Shown: positions 41,760 through 53,026 of the stretch, one piece after another | How positions within the stretch are numbered: the first letter of the stretch is position 1 | How the letters are laid out: each line of letters starts with the position of its first letter | Origin: Topomyia yanbarensis | Taxonomy: Eukaryota > Arthropoda > Insecta > Diptera > Culicidae | Direction of reading: 5' to 3' | DNA length: 64,000 nucleotides | Assembly (NCBI RefSeq): GCF_030247195.1 | Contig: NC_080672.1 | Location: 362,754,271-362,818,270, forward strand | Made by a program: the position numbers and the translations under genes | Notes under the pieces: generated by a model | Databases searched by the model: none | What the model was told of the DNA's origin: nothing | What the model saw: only the letters and a program-made list of their open reading frames with translations

Positions 41760-42340
41760 ATTTCTGATTGACACCGGTTCCGACGTTTCCATCGTACGGG
41801 CTACAAATTATGATAGATCGAAAGGAGCTACTTCATATGATCTCCACGCTGCAAACGGAACTAAAGTAAAAGTTTACCGTAAACGTTATCTGTCAACTGA
41901 TCTGGGACTACGACGAAGATTCAACTGGTGTTTTCTGGTAGCAGATGTTGGTGCGGCCATAATAGGTGGCGATTTTCTAGCAGTGTTCGGTATTCTAGTT
42001 GACGTTAAGCACCGGAGGTTAGTGGATGATAAGTTGTTGTTTAAAGGTGATTTAATTGATACTCCCGTGCATAGCATCACGGTTGTCGCTTCCGATCATC
42101 CTTTTCAATTTTTTTATTGATTTCCGTAGCGTTACAATTCCAACCACAATTACGACAGAAGCACAGCACGATATCACTCATCACATCCAAACAAAAGGCC
42201 CTCCGGTGGCTTTTGAATGTCGTAGAATGCCACCCGACAAGCTGAAAGCAGCAAGGAGGGAGTTCCAACTGATGACTGAACTTGTGGTATTTGAACCAGG
42301 TGACAGCACCAGATCGATACCCAGTCCCAGACATCCATGA
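41701..42340 (+). pseudogene. pol: Protease and start of RT of mag-like element, frameshifted
   Basis: Frame +1 relative to Gag carries the protease FLIDTGSDVSIVRA and ends near 42120. The protein continues in another frame from about 42100 (HHIQTKGPPVAFECRRMPPD, the RT N-terminus) and collapses after MTELVVFEPG at about 42300. The conserved segment that should follow (SPWASPL..VPKK..GDYRRLN in relatives) is absent, so roughly 100 bp have been lost. Confidence 0.75.
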
Positions 42341-44633
42341 CTTACTGAACGCATTTCAGGGCAAAACGATCTTCACAACCATGGATTTGGAAAGAGCATA
42401 CCATCATATCCCGGTCGAGTCGGCTGACATTCACAAGACCGCTGTAATAACGCCCTTCGGTCTCTTCGAATTCACTCGTATGCAGTTCGGTCTGTGCAAT
42501 GCAAGTCAGACCTTCCAACGGTTCATGCACAAAGTGTTCGCCGACCTAGATTTCGTAGTTGTCTTTGTGGATGATATATGTGTCGCATCGACCTCTTAAG
42601 AGGAGCATTACGTTCACGTTCGCGCCGTTCTCGAACGACTGCAATCATATGGGCTCATCATCAGCGTAGCAAAAAGTCGATTTGCAGAGCCTAGCGTCGA
42701 GTTTCTGGGCTATTCGGTAAACAAAGATGGTATCTTGCCTCTTCCGGAGCGTGTCCGAGCAGTAACAGAATTCCCGTTGCCTTCAACCGTTACAGAACTA
42801 CGACGTTTTTTAGCTCTTGTAAACTGCTACGAACGCTTTATTCCTCGAGCTGTTGATATCCAAGCTGAACTGCGACGACTAGTTCCCGATAACCGAAAGA
42901 ACGATGTGAGGAAGCTAGTCTGGTCAACTCAATCCACTGCAGCGTTTGACCGGTGTAAGCAATCATTAGCAAAATCAGCACTACTACATTACCCTGATCC
43001 AAAGAAGCCGCTGGGATTGCTTATAGATGCATCGAACACTGCGGCCGGAGCTGTACTTCAGCAATTCGACAACGGACATTGGACGCCGCCTGGTTTTTAC
43101 TCCGAGAAATTTTCGCCAGCCCAGGCGAAATATTCAACATTCGGAAGAGAGCTCACTGCAATGAAGATGTCTGTTCAGTATTTTCGACATATGCTTGAGG
43201 GCAGACAGTTCGTTATTTTCACCGATCACAAGCCACTCACACACGCCCTTACGTCGAACCCAAACAGTAGATTACCACATGGGGAACGGCACCTTCAATA
43301 TATTTCGCAATTTACCAACGACATACGACACATAAGCGGACAGCAAAATATCGTTGCGGACGCATTGTCGAGAGCAGATGCAGTAAGCATTCCTTCGCCG
43401 ATAGATTTCGACAAAATCGCCTCGGATCAGGTAAGTGACGATGACCTGCTGCGCTTATTGAAATCCCCTACCTCATTGAAGTTGGAGCTACGCCAAACTC
43501 CATTGGCCCGCAAGTTAATTTACTGTGATGTTTCGCGTAATAGAATAAGACCATACATCCCTTTACAGTATCGAAATACTATTCTCAAACACATGCACGG
43601 ATTAGCACATCTCGGTGCACGTTCCACACGACGTTTAATAGCAAATCGCTTTGTGTGGACAAACATGAACAAGGATATTAACAAATATGTACGAAATTGT
43701 ATCCAGTGTCAACAATCCAAAGTTCACCGGCATACTAAGGCACCATTTGAAAAGTTTTCCGTTCCTGGTGCGCGTTTTCAACACATTCATGTGGATTTAG
43801 TAGGACCTCTGCCACCGTCTGGTGGGCTTCGTTACCTTCTGACAATAGTTGATCGATTCTCCCGTTGGCCCGTAGCGGTGCCTCTATCAGATATGACCCC
43901 GGAAAGTGTTACCACAGCTCTTTGTGCAAATTGGATTTCCCGCTTTGGCGTACCTGAAACCATTACTTCTGATCAAGGCAGGCAATTTGAGTCAAAACTG
44001 TTTCGTGAGCTGTCGAAAGCTTGTGGATCCGAACACATTCGCACGGCCGCGTATCACCCCCAGGCCAACGGTTTGGTGGAACGTTTCCATCGAACCTTAA
44101 AAGCCGCTATCATGTCGGTAGACTCAAAACATTGGAGCGACCGTTTGCCGCTGATAATGCTGGGACTTCGGACAGCTTTCCGCGAAGATTTTCAATGTTC
44201 GGTCAACTCGGCGAACGGGCAAACAATATGTCTACCTGGAGAATACCTCGGGCATGCAGCATCAAACAACCTTGATCGTTCAGAGTTCGCTAAGCAACTA
44301 CGAGATACAATGGGTAAACTAAAGCCAACTGAAACTCATCATCACGATAAACCAAAATTTTTCATCAATCAAAACCTGGCAAAGTGCACTCATGTTTTCG
44401 TCAGACACGATGCTGTAAAAGGATCGTTAGTGCAACCGTATGATGGACCATACCAAATCGTCCAGCGGTACAATAAGTACTTTGACATTCTGATAAGCGG
44501 AAAGAAGCGGAGGATTTCCATCGAACGCATCAAACCTGCCTTCATATGTGAAGAGGACATAGCTATACACCCTATACCGGATTCAAAAACACGAATAACC
44601 CCATCAGAACACAGGGTGAGATTTCTGGTGTAA
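42301..44633 (+). pseudogene. pol: RT, RNase H and integrase of mag-like element, with in-frame stop
   Basis: One frame encodes RT core (TMDLERAYHHIPV, catalytic FVDD at about 42565), a TAA at 42597-42599, RT thumb (VEFLGYSVNKDGILPLPE), RNase H (LLIDASNTAAGAVLQ) and integrase with HHCC finger (CIQCQQSK) and catalytic triad including TSDQG and VERFHRT 35 residues apart. The integrase catalytic residues survive. The stop and the upstream deletion inactivate the whole polyprotein. Confidence 0.88.
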
Positions 44634-44646
44634 TTGGAGGGTGTTA

Positions 44647-44796
44647 TGTGGTGGCCCTACCTGAAAACAGTTGCGCGCACCCCTCGGTATGAGCAAATGT
44701 AAAAACATGTAAGGACACGTAGAAAATATGAATCGCCATTCGTTGCGCGCTTCGAGTACTGTTCGGTCGTTTTATTTCACCACGACACATCCCACA
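44647..44796 (+). repeat. 3' LTR of mag-like element
   Basis: 150 bp, preceded by purine-rich TTGGAGGGTGTTA. It differs from the 5' LTR at about seven sites in the first 100 bp, including CGCTAC versus CCCTAC and TTGTAAACA versus CTGAAAACA. Confidence 0.9.
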
Positions 44797-44800
44797 GGTT

Positions 44801-45204
44801 AAATCTTATATAATCAAAAGCTACATAGTTTGTTGGGCATTTTTGAGTTCTGCAAGAATAGTCTTCTTTCAAGCGATATTCACCTCTACTAACGCAGACG
44901 ACAAATCCTCCGAATGAACCCAATCTTTGAAACGAGTACCCATCCGAGGATGCGCCTCGTTAGTTATTGACAAAAGCCAATGTGTTTGATGGAGTGACAC
45001 AATCAAACACAACAATCGACATTCTCTTAGGCATCAGTCGTGCACCCATTTCCTGAATCAATTGTAACATCGAAGGTCTCAAAGATGTTGACAACAAGCA
45101 GAACCAATATGTCTCCCCTCTCAAGCTAATTAAACAATTCATGAAACATACTCGTCCGGGAGCTTCCACTTCAAAATACGGATCTTATATACACTAGACA
45201 ACGA
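44801..45204. other. SINE remnant and unassigned sequence
   Basis: The first 20 bases complete the SINE split at 40710. The rest has no recognised gene; short ORFs on the minus strand show nothing. Confidence 0.35.
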
Positions 45205-45370
45205 GTCTCAAGGTGTCATAGTGGGAAACTCCAGTGAGATGGAGGAGCTCACTTCTTTTCTTCATCGGAACCGTACACTCAAAACTAAACGTCAAAATGA
45301 CGGCCCGCATGAGCATTCAGTAGCCCACGCGAATATACAAACGGCTACACGAAAAATTAGCGTGATTTTC
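45205..45370 (+). repeat. Divergent copy of repeat 'R' (upstream part)
   Basis: GTCATAGTGGGAAACTCCAG and CCGTACACTCAAAACTAAA track the order of CATAGTGACATGACCTGGAA and CCGTACACCAAAAATAAAGG in the R copies, but with many changes. An older family member or a sister family. Confidence 0.45.
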
Positions 45371-46500
45371 TAGTCGATTGTCAAAAGATCAAAAAGTTTT
45401 GATAGCGGTGTACTATTATAATTAACAAACATTTATAAATTAGCTACAAACAAAATAAAAAACACCTTACAATCTACATGCAGCCATTAGCATACCATCA
45501 ATGAAATCATCTTCGAAGTAATTACATTATCAATCAGTTTATACTAGTTACAGCAAGGTCGTATTCTAGCAAATAGCATCAGATTATATTGAAATTAGTT
45601 ACACAATTAATTACAATTGTCTGATGAAGCAATGCGACGGAGAAAAGATGAAAGAAAAAAATTAATTAGTCGGACAATAAACCCTCCTTGAAATGGTAAG
45701 TCTGGGACACGAGTGGATAATTACCGGAAAAATAGCTCGTTCTTTATATGTTTGGTATTATGTACATTACTGGCGCTATACGCATATTTGTCCCATGTTT
45801 ACGTGATTCCCGACATACATGGGAGAATTATGCGTATAACGGCAGATAATGTTGTATTGGAACCGACTGGGAATCAATCCAACGACCCTGATACAGTCGC
45901 AGTAGATAATGCATCTATATAGTAAAGTTAACACGTAGTTTAACAGAGAATATTGTTTTTATTTTATTCAATTCGTTTATTTGATAAGGGATGTTTACGT
46001 TAGCTTAAAGGTGACGATTTTTTGGTTTCACATTTTAATTTTCTTAAAACTAGGGGCACAGAGAACATACATCCATGATCGAACAAAAATATTTTAAAAA
46101 CGTGTGTAAACATTTGAATTAATATACGATAAACACTAGCGCTGCCACACCAACCTATCCCAACTATCCGTCAAATCCATTCCGGAACCGGTTTTATATT
46201 TTGAATGGAATCTTGCTCAAAGAAAACAACCGATTCCGACTATCGGTTGATGCATTTGAGCTGGAATTCCTGCTGGAAGTCCGAACCGGTTCCGAACTAG
46301 TTTGACTGGGTAGAGGAATAACCGCTGTCAATTCTGTCGAACTCAGCCACAAAAAAACATGACAGTAGCGCACCTGGTTTGGATATCCCAACTATCTTCG
46401 AAACCGTTAGAGATTTTACACAAGTTGAATGCTGAAGATGGACGTCTGTTCTCTGTGCTAGGGGATTACGCTTCGATATTTTTGCCTTTCTCAATAGCAA
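45371..46500. other. Intergenic, no convincing gene
   Basis: A frame at 45692-45922 encodes a hydrophobic segment (CLVLCTLLALYAYLSHVYVI) followed by a polar tail. It has no upstream in-frame ATG, and the nearby ATGGTAAGT at 45693 looks like a start codon at a splice donor in a different frame. I do not recognise the product and do not call it a gene. Confidence 0.25.
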
Positions 46501-46559
46501 GCAATTGCTGTGAAAACGGCGAGTTCGGCAAATGCTTGTGTATGTATGTATGTGTGTCT

Positions 46560-47420
46560 GTGTGTATATGTGACCACAATCTTACTCACTTTTCTCAGAG
46601 ATAGCTGAACCGATTTTCGCAAACTTAGTCTCAAATGAAAGGTACAACGGCTCCTTGCTATTGAATTTCTAACGGATCCGACTTCCGGTTCCAGAATTAC
46701 AAGGTGATGAGCACGATCACGCAGAAAATGTCGATTTTAACAAATTCTGCAATGAATGTATAAAGGTGAAATTTTTTTCCAAAATGTGGTCACAACAGCT
46801 TGGAATTGTAATACTAGGTCACTAACAGCCATTCAAAGTCTCATTGGCCACATGGGCCACCATCATCGGTTCCGGAAGCCCCGGCGGAAGTATCCAAATT
46901 CAGAATAACAGTCACATCGGTTTCTCGAGGATGGCTTGACCGATTCAACCAAACTTAGTCTCAAATGAAAGGTGTTTATCCCCGTAAATGTCTATTAAAT
47001 TTCATCCCGATCCGACTTCCGGTTCCGGAGTTACGGGTTGTGGCATGCGGTCACAAAGCAAATTCCGATTCAAACCGATACTCCGATGAAAGCAAAAAAG
47101 GTAAAAATTTCGCAAAACTGTCTCTCAAACAACTTTCATTTGCAGTTCTAGGCCAACCGAACTTTCGTTGACTACATTGACCACCTTAGACGGTTCCGGA
47201 AGTGCCCGGGAAAAGCGGCCGTCTTTGAACATTACCAAACTCACATCAGTTAGCCGGAAATGGTTGGGACGATTTTCACAAACTTAGTACCAAATGATAG
47301 CTGTATTATCCCCACAGATGTCTATAAAATTGCGTGCGGATCGCTCTTATGGTTCCGGAAATATAGGCTGAACCGTCCGGTCACATATGAAACTCTCATA
47401 TAAGCCGGAACAGGTATGTT
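46560..47420 (+). repeat. Culicine-type interspersed tandem repeat, about three units
   Basis: Units of roughly 230-350 bp share GACTTAGTCTCAAATGAAAGG-like and CCGACTTCCGGTTCCGGA-like blocks and a terminal GGTCACA block; unit starts near 46590, 46915 and 47255. The portion 46990-47415 recurs inverted at 63580-64000. I associate this family with Aedes-type genomes from memory. No coding function. Confidence 0.7.
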
Positions 47421-47556
47421 TTGCCCCGTTTATTTTTGAAAAGGTAATTTTCAATGATTCTGAAGAATTGAATTATATTGACGTTTTGGAATATTTTGCA
47501 AAATGTTATGATTGCGATTACGGAGCAGAATGTTGGCTAAACGATATCATTAATTA

Positions 47557-47799
47557 AATTCTCGACAAACATATGATTACGGCCTAAAAACGAACTGTCA
47601 AAATCCACTTTGAATGCAAATTCCGGACAAACCGGTACAACCCAATCACAGATGTTGGTAGTAAATGAAAGAGAAAAGTTTTCTCTTTCATAAACTGTTG
47701 TGAACTGTGTACGACTAGTAACGGTTTGTCTGGAATTACCATTCAAAGAGGATTTTGACAGTTGGCTTTTAGGCCGTAATCATATGTTTGTCGAGAATT
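47557..47799. mobile_element. Foldback MITE, 243 bp
   Basis: Inverted arms of about 80 bp beginning AATTCTCGACAAACATATGA on the left and matched by TCATATGTTTGTCGAGAATT on the right, continuing through GGCCTAAAA and CTGTCAAAATCC. The arms differ at several sites. No certain target duplication. Confidence 0.8.
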
Positions 47800-48317
47800 C
47801 TCCCAATTGATGTTCTATAGCTGAGTTATGATCATATTTCATTAGGGGGTGCGTTTTACCCCATCTTCCCCTAATTATGAACTAAAGGAAGCAATTCTAC
47901 AACCATTTTAAAATAGGAATAATTAGACGGAGTGATTGAATTTTATTTAGGAATAGGGGAGATTAATTAGAGCTATTTTTATGAGTAGTAGTGCAGTTGG
48001 GCATTTCATAGCAAGATTCTGTAATCCTCCTTTTTCTTTTGGTTCTAGGTGCAGAAGAAGATGTTCCCTCCTGGGGTTCATCAGAGTCGTGTTCGTCAGT
48101 AGACAAGTAAGTATAGATATTCGTAGAGACCGACGGTGTAGCTATCTTTAGCTCTTCTGCGAAAGGGGAAGTCATTTTTGCACGGGCCTATTGCCAAGTA
48201 AACGTTGGTGGGAGAGACAAGAATGACGAATGTATCCAGGCAGCTTACAAGAAAGGAAACTCTGCTACTGCTCTGGTGGTTATATAACGGTTACCGCACA
48301 CACAAAAAAGAAAAAAA
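47800..48317. other. Intergenic, no gene seen
   Basis: A 70-codon minus-strand ORF (47963-48175) with KRKRR and Ser/Thr-rich stretches has no recognised homologue. Confidence 0.25.
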
Positions 48318-48625
48318 TTCAAAACCGCCAAGAGGCAAATAACGCACGAGATAACCTTGAAAGCGGATTAACAAGTTATGCACTATGCTTTGTAGTGTTA
48401 CACTGTACGTTCTGGGAAAAACGTCTTGTCGGTCCGAGAGTCCTATTCTATTTATATCATTGATGAACCTTTAAAACATAACGAAAAACAATTTCAGTCA
48501 TTTCTGAAGAAAATCCGCACAAGCCAAAAATCATTATTTTTTCCTGAAACCTCAGATATGTCTTGGAAAGTACAGCTCATTACTAAAATTCTAGTAAAAA
48601 ATATTGTAAAAATATTATTATTATT
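48318..48625 (+). repeat. Direct repeat left of the R1-type element
   Basis: AACGCACGAGATAACCTTG, GTACGTTCTGGGAAAAACGTC-like and TCATTTCTGAAGAAAATC blocks recur in order at 51745-52000 on the other side of the retrotransposon. This copy has an extra segment of about 45 bp near 48440-48490. The two differ at perhaps one base in ten. Confidence 0.8.
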
Positions 48626-48669
48626 AAATGATTTAAAAGCTGAACGTCCCTGCCGATAACGGCAACTGG

Positions 48670-49625
48670 GTGGCGGACGGGTCTAGGATGGCGGCAATCT
48701 GTACAACGGGATGGTTCCCAGTTCAGGAGGTAGTACAGTCCCCTGCGGAGGGTGTCGCGATTGCCAAGATCAATGGTGTGTTCTATTGTAGCTGCTATGC
48801 CCCACCTATGTGGCCAATAGAACAGTTCAACCAGATGATCGATAGGCTTTCGTCTGACATGGTGGGTCGGAAGTCATTTGTCATAGCGAGTGACTTCAAC
48901 GCTTGGGCAGTAGAGTGGGGCAGCCGCTGTACAAATAGTAGGGGCCAAGCGCTTCTGGAAGCGCTTGCGAAACTCGACGCAGTGCTAGTCAATGATGGTT
49001 CCGCTAGCACATTCCGTAGGAATGGGGTCGAGTCGTGGATTGACGTAACGTTTGCCAGTCCGAGTCTGATTCCAGATATGGACTGGAGGGTAGACGAGGG
49101 CTACACCCATAGTGATCACCTAGCAATACGCTTCAGGATCAACTATGGTGTGCAGCATCCGAGGGCGGGTTCTCCCTGTCAGGTACGCGGGTGGAAGACC
49201 AATCACTTCGACAGCGAAGTTTTCGCCGCGGCCCTGGGACTGGAGGCCAACACCGACAGTCTAAGCGGGGATGCGCTGGTAGCTGTTCTATCACGCGTGT
49301 GCGACGCCACTATGCCGAAGAAAACCCTGCCAAGAAATGGCAGACGTTCGTTATATTGGTGGAGTGCAGAGATCGCAGCCCTACGATCAGCTTGCCTACA
49401 AGCTAGACGTAGGATGCAGCGAGCCCGCACTGAGGAGGTTAGAGTGGATCGCCGTGAAGTGTTTCGTGCTGCGAAATCGGCCCTTAACAAGGCCATCAAG
49501 AGCAGCAAGAGAGCGTGTTTTGACAATTTGTGCGAGGAGGCCTACGTTAATCCGTGGGGCGATGCCTACAGGATCGTGATGGCAAAGACCAAAGGGGGCT
49601 CCTCACCCCCGAACGGTCGCCAGAA
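48670..49625 (+). pseudogene. R1-type endonuclease domain (truncated)
   Basis: An exonuclease-endonuclease-phosphatase fold endonuclease that would nick target DNA. Visible motifs: SCYAPPMWPIEQFNQMIDRL, ASDFNAWAVEWGS (the usual GDFNA with G changed to S) and YTHSDHLAIRF carrying the catalytic SDH. The N-terminal part with the first catalytic residues is missing because of 5' truncation. Confidence 0.85.
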
Positions 49626-50726
49626 CGGTTGGCGAGAATTATCGAAGTACTCTTCCCGTCCCAAGCCATACGTCCCCGGCGCCGCAAGGCACGGTGGGTA
49701 CAGACGACATGGTGGCCCCGGTGACGAATGAAGAGCTACTTGCAGTAGCTAATTCTCCAGCGGCGAACAAAGCTCCAGGGCCTGATGGAGTTCCAAACAG
49801 CGCTCTCAAGACAGCAATCATGGCGAACCCGAACATGTTCAGGTTGGCTATGCAGAGATACCTTGACGAGTGCCGTTTTCCGGATAGATGGAAAAGGCAG
49901 AAGCTGGTACTGTTGCCGAAGGCCGGGAAGCCGCCTGGTGGCCCATCGGCATACAGACAATACTGTCTGATTGACACGACGGGCAAATTGCTTGAGAGGA
50001 TTATCCTCAACAGGCTAACTCCATACGCAGAAGGTACGGAGGGCCTATCAAGCAATCAGTTCGGTTTTCGAAAGGGAAAGTCCGGTGGACGCTATCAACT
50101 CAGTGGTAAGGATTGCCGAGATAGCGATCCAACGGAAAAGGCGAGATATTCGATATTATGCGTTAGCGACACTTGATGTGAAGAACGCATTCAACAGCGC
50201 AAGCTGGGATGCCATCGCGCTCTCGTTACACCGGCTTGGTCTGCCGGTGGGCCTGTACCGGATCTTAGAAAGCTACTTCCAGAACCGTGTACTATTATAC
50301 GAGACCGATGTCGGTCAGAGAAGTATTCCTATTACCGCAGGAGTCCCGCAAGGTTCAATCCTGGGCCCGGTATTATGGAACCTTATGTATGACGGGGTTC
50401 TGAGACTAAAGTTCCCTCCTGGTGTGAAAATCGTCGGTTTCGCCGATGATGTCACCCTGGCGGTCTACGGGGAGTCATTCCCCGAGGTAGAACTAACGGC
50501 GGCACACGCGATAAGCATGGTGGCGGAATGGATGAGCGCGAGATGGACCGTCCTGAGCGAGGGCACTGGAAGTAACCAGTTACCGTCGCAAATTGGAGAG
50601 CACCTACCGCTTGATGTGTCTCAGAGTGACATTTGTCTACCGCACGGTATCACAGGATGCATCATGCGTGATAGCGGGTATAATGCCAGTCGGGCTGGTC
50701 ATCCGGGAGGACGAAGATTGTTTTGA
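49626..50726 (+). pseudogene. R1-type reverse transcriptase, frameshifted and deleted
   Basis: Two frames carry the RT in order: NKAPGPDGVPNSALK, LLPKAGKPPGGPSAYRQYCL, NQFGFRKGKS, then after a frameshift near 50080 TLDVKNAFNSASWDAI, VPQGSILGPVLWN and GFADDVTLAV with the catalytic aspartates. After EWMSARWTVL the expected thumb region of about 150 residues is missing and the frame ends. Confidence 0.85.
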
Positions 50727-51296
50727 ATTGCGTGGCAATAGTGACTCCGCGAGCGTGCCAGGATGACCTCGGTCGCCAGATGGCAGCGCGAATGGGATAA
50801 CGCCTCGAGAGGTAGGTGGAACCGCCGGCTGATACCTAACATATCGAGCTGGGTGGGAAGATCCCATGGGGAAGGTCACTTCCATCTGACACAATTCCTG
50901 TCAGGCCATGGCTGTTTCCGACAGTACCTCCACAGGTTTGGGTACGCTGAGGCTCCAGTCTGCCCAGACTGCCCAGGTGTTGACGAAACTGCGGAGCACG
51001 TACTATTCGTATGTCCCCGCTTCGACGTCGAAAGAGGAGCTATGCTAGACGTCTGCGGCTGGGACACAACCCCTAATACCCTTATACAGGGGATGTGTCA
51101 AGCGGTGGAGAAGTGGAACGCAGTTTCGACTGCTACCACTCATATTGCCTGCAGGTTGCAGAGAACATGGCGCGTTTGGTTAGCTAGAGAGGAATGGGTT
51201 ATGTGCGGAGAAATGAATGAATGGTCTGCTCTGGCAAGAGTGGCACAGCGGTTGCAACCGCGATACCCACGCCGACGCGAGATGGGAGGGTCGTAA
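50640..51296 (+). pseudogene. R1-type ORF2 C-terminus with CCHC-like finger
   Basis: Contains ASVARWQREWDN-like sequence (TSVARWQREWDNASRGRWNR), FHLTQFLSGHGCFRQYLHRF and the finger CPDCPGVDETAEHVLFVC typical of R1/LOA elements, ending at TAA 51294-51296. A stop just upstream (near 50760) separates it from the RT fragment. Confidence 0.85.
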
Positions 51297-51610
51297 CGTA
51301 GAGTATATTGCCGGTACCTATCGCTACTGACACCTCGAGGCGTGGCAGAGGAATGTAGGGCGTGCGTGAGTGCGAATGTCAGGCACGAGTGAGCGAGTAC
51401 GTTAAGTACGGCCACCCCCCCCCCCCCCCAAGGAATGCCGTTAGGTAGTTCCTGGGGATAGATGGCGGAGCCCAATGGAGTTTAGTCGCTATGGCCCCCC
51501 GGTTGAGCCCGACACACCCCCAGTACACCCCATGTGGTAACTTGGCTCCTACCAATAGCACGTGTACTGGGCAAGTACGTAAACTGTATTCTCCATTGCA
51601 CCAAAAAAAA

Positions 51611-51744
51611 CACACACACATACAGACTTTTTTCGATCTCGACGAACTGAGTCGAATGGGATATGACACTCGGTTCTCCGGGCCGGGATTAGGTTGACGT
51701 TTTTCAGAGTGATTGCATAACCTTTCAATATGAGAAAGGCAAAA
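51611..51744. repeat. Common culicine repeat fragment
   Basis: GTCGAATGGGATATGACACT and CATAACCTTTCAATATGAGA followed by AAGGCAAAAATG are phrases I associate with an abundant Aedes repeat. It directly follows the A-rich/CA-rich end of the R1 element. Confidence 0.55.
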
Positions 51745-52000
51745 ATGCCAAAACCTCGCGAAGAACGCACGAGATTACCTTGTGCGGATTAGCAAGCTTT
51801 GCACTATACTTTGTAGCGTTACACTATACGTCCTAGGAAGAACGTCTTCTCGGTCCAAGAGTCGAAGCAATTTTAGTCATTTCTGAAGAAAATCTGCACA
51901 AGTCAAAAATCAATATTTTTCCTGAATCCTCAGATATGTATTGAAAAGCACTGCTCGGTACTAAAATTCTGGTAAAAAATATTGTAAAAATAATTTCGGA
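51745..52000 (+). repeat. Direct repeat right of the R1-type element
   Basis: Counterpart of 48318-48625. It ends at the same point, AAATATTGTAAAAATA, so the pair brackets the retrotransposon and the fragment 51611-51744. Confidence 0.8.
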
Positions 52001-52979
52001 GAATTGAGGCACGGCATTTTTTAGCAAATGCTTCTAATAACTTGAAAACTTGCCTACATTTTTATGATTGATCAATATCTCAACCGAAACTTCATCAGTG
52101 TCAACACTCTTGGCAACAAATAATAAGCATTTTTCTTTATCTTTCAAAGCTGTTTCAAATTTAGGAAATAGAATTAGGAAAAATTAATATTTTTGACTAC
52201 CAGAGGGCATCGCTAAAATGAGCGATCGTGAATAATTTGTCGTAGTTCGACAATTATAAAAAGCGAGAAATTTGTGGAGAGCATTCAGATGTAAAATTGA
52301 CAATTTCATCATCTGCTGTATATTTTTACTGACTAATTACTAAATACTTTACTTTTACTGACTAGTTTTCTGGTAAAACATAAATTTAACGTTTCTTACA
52401 CTGATTTCTGAACAAACAAAATCTGGATAAAACTGGAGAATGGTTTAAAACGCTGGAACATTTGTCTGTTTAATTGGATTGTGCAAAACAACTGAAAGAA
52501 TCTAGCATAACTTGGAACTTCGATATCGCTGTAGAAACCAATGTTCAGGCACGGAATTAAGGATTCTCGTTCGGATACTAATTTTTCAAACAACAGGCTA
52601 TGTAACAATGTTTTTATATAAAAATACAGAGCGTATATACAACAGTTTTTTTTGTCTTTTTCTCTTGAACTTGGCAGCATTTCTAATATATAACAATAAT
52701 GATTACAACAAACCAATTGTAACCAGTGGGACGACTTCTTTTGCCTTTTAGAAACTAGAAAACGTAGAAGAACTTCACCTCGAAAAAGGAGGAATTATCG
52801 AACAAGTAAACATCGATTATTATCCAAGTATTAAACCTTCAGATCAATTGTCTAGATAATAGATAAAGCATAGCACTGAGTCAAGTGTGGGATGGAAGAA
52901 ATGGGTAGCGAGACCGGAAACGTATGGCGCAGGTATGGGACAACATTTCAGGTGATGGGATGGGCGACTTCCTGTGAAC
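52001..52979. other. Region downstream of the secreted-protein gene, no gene seen
   Basis: The part next to 52980 should contain the 3' UTR of the minus-strand gene. No canonical AATAAA was found on the minus strand within about 200 bp of the stop, only AATAAT-like hexamers. Confidence 0.35.
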
Positions 52980-53026
52980 TTAGTACCAGTATCCTCCGTA
53001 CAGTCCACCGTATCGGTAAGGGTAGC
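52980..53026 (-). CDS. Exon 3 of secreted Gly/Tyr-rich protein
   Basis: A strong acceptor (CCCTTTTGTTTTCAACAG) precedes GC TAC CCT TAC CGA TAC, encoding YPYRYGGLYGGYWY then TAA. The same Gly/Tyr composition in the required phase, after a 74-nt intron of normal dipteran size, makes chance unlikely. Confidence 0.75.

Larger units (their letters stand above)
40711..44796 (+). mobile_element. Defective mag-like Ty3/gypsy retrotransposon with short LTRs
   Basis: A 4.09-kb element with LTRs of 149 and 150 bp, TGTGGTGG...CCCACA ends and a perfect 4-bp target duplication GGTT (40707-40710 and 44797-44800) inside a SINE. The two LTRs differ at roughly seven positions, so it is clearly older than 14009-21273. 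Gag, protease, RT, RNase H and integrase are recognisable in mag-lineage style, but the RT region has frameshifts, a deletion and a stop. It probably cannot move on its own. Confidence 0.93.
48635..51610 (+). mobile_element. 5'-truncated R1-clade non-LTR retrotransposon
   Basis: Starts within the endonuclease domain of ORF2 and runs to an A-run near 51602. The ORF2 pieces below share order and motifs with mosquito R1-clade elements. Frame breaks at about 49620 and 50080 and a deletion near 50570-50650 make it inactive. The 3' region includes 14 C in a row at about 51414-51427. Confidence 0.88.

Noticed and set aside
45692..45922. Hydrophobic ORF resembling a signal anchor
   Set aside because: No in-frame ATG before the hydrophobic segment and no recognised homologue; splice evidence inconclusive.
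47537..47746. Minus-strand ORF of 69 codons
   Set aside because: Contained in a foldback MITE.
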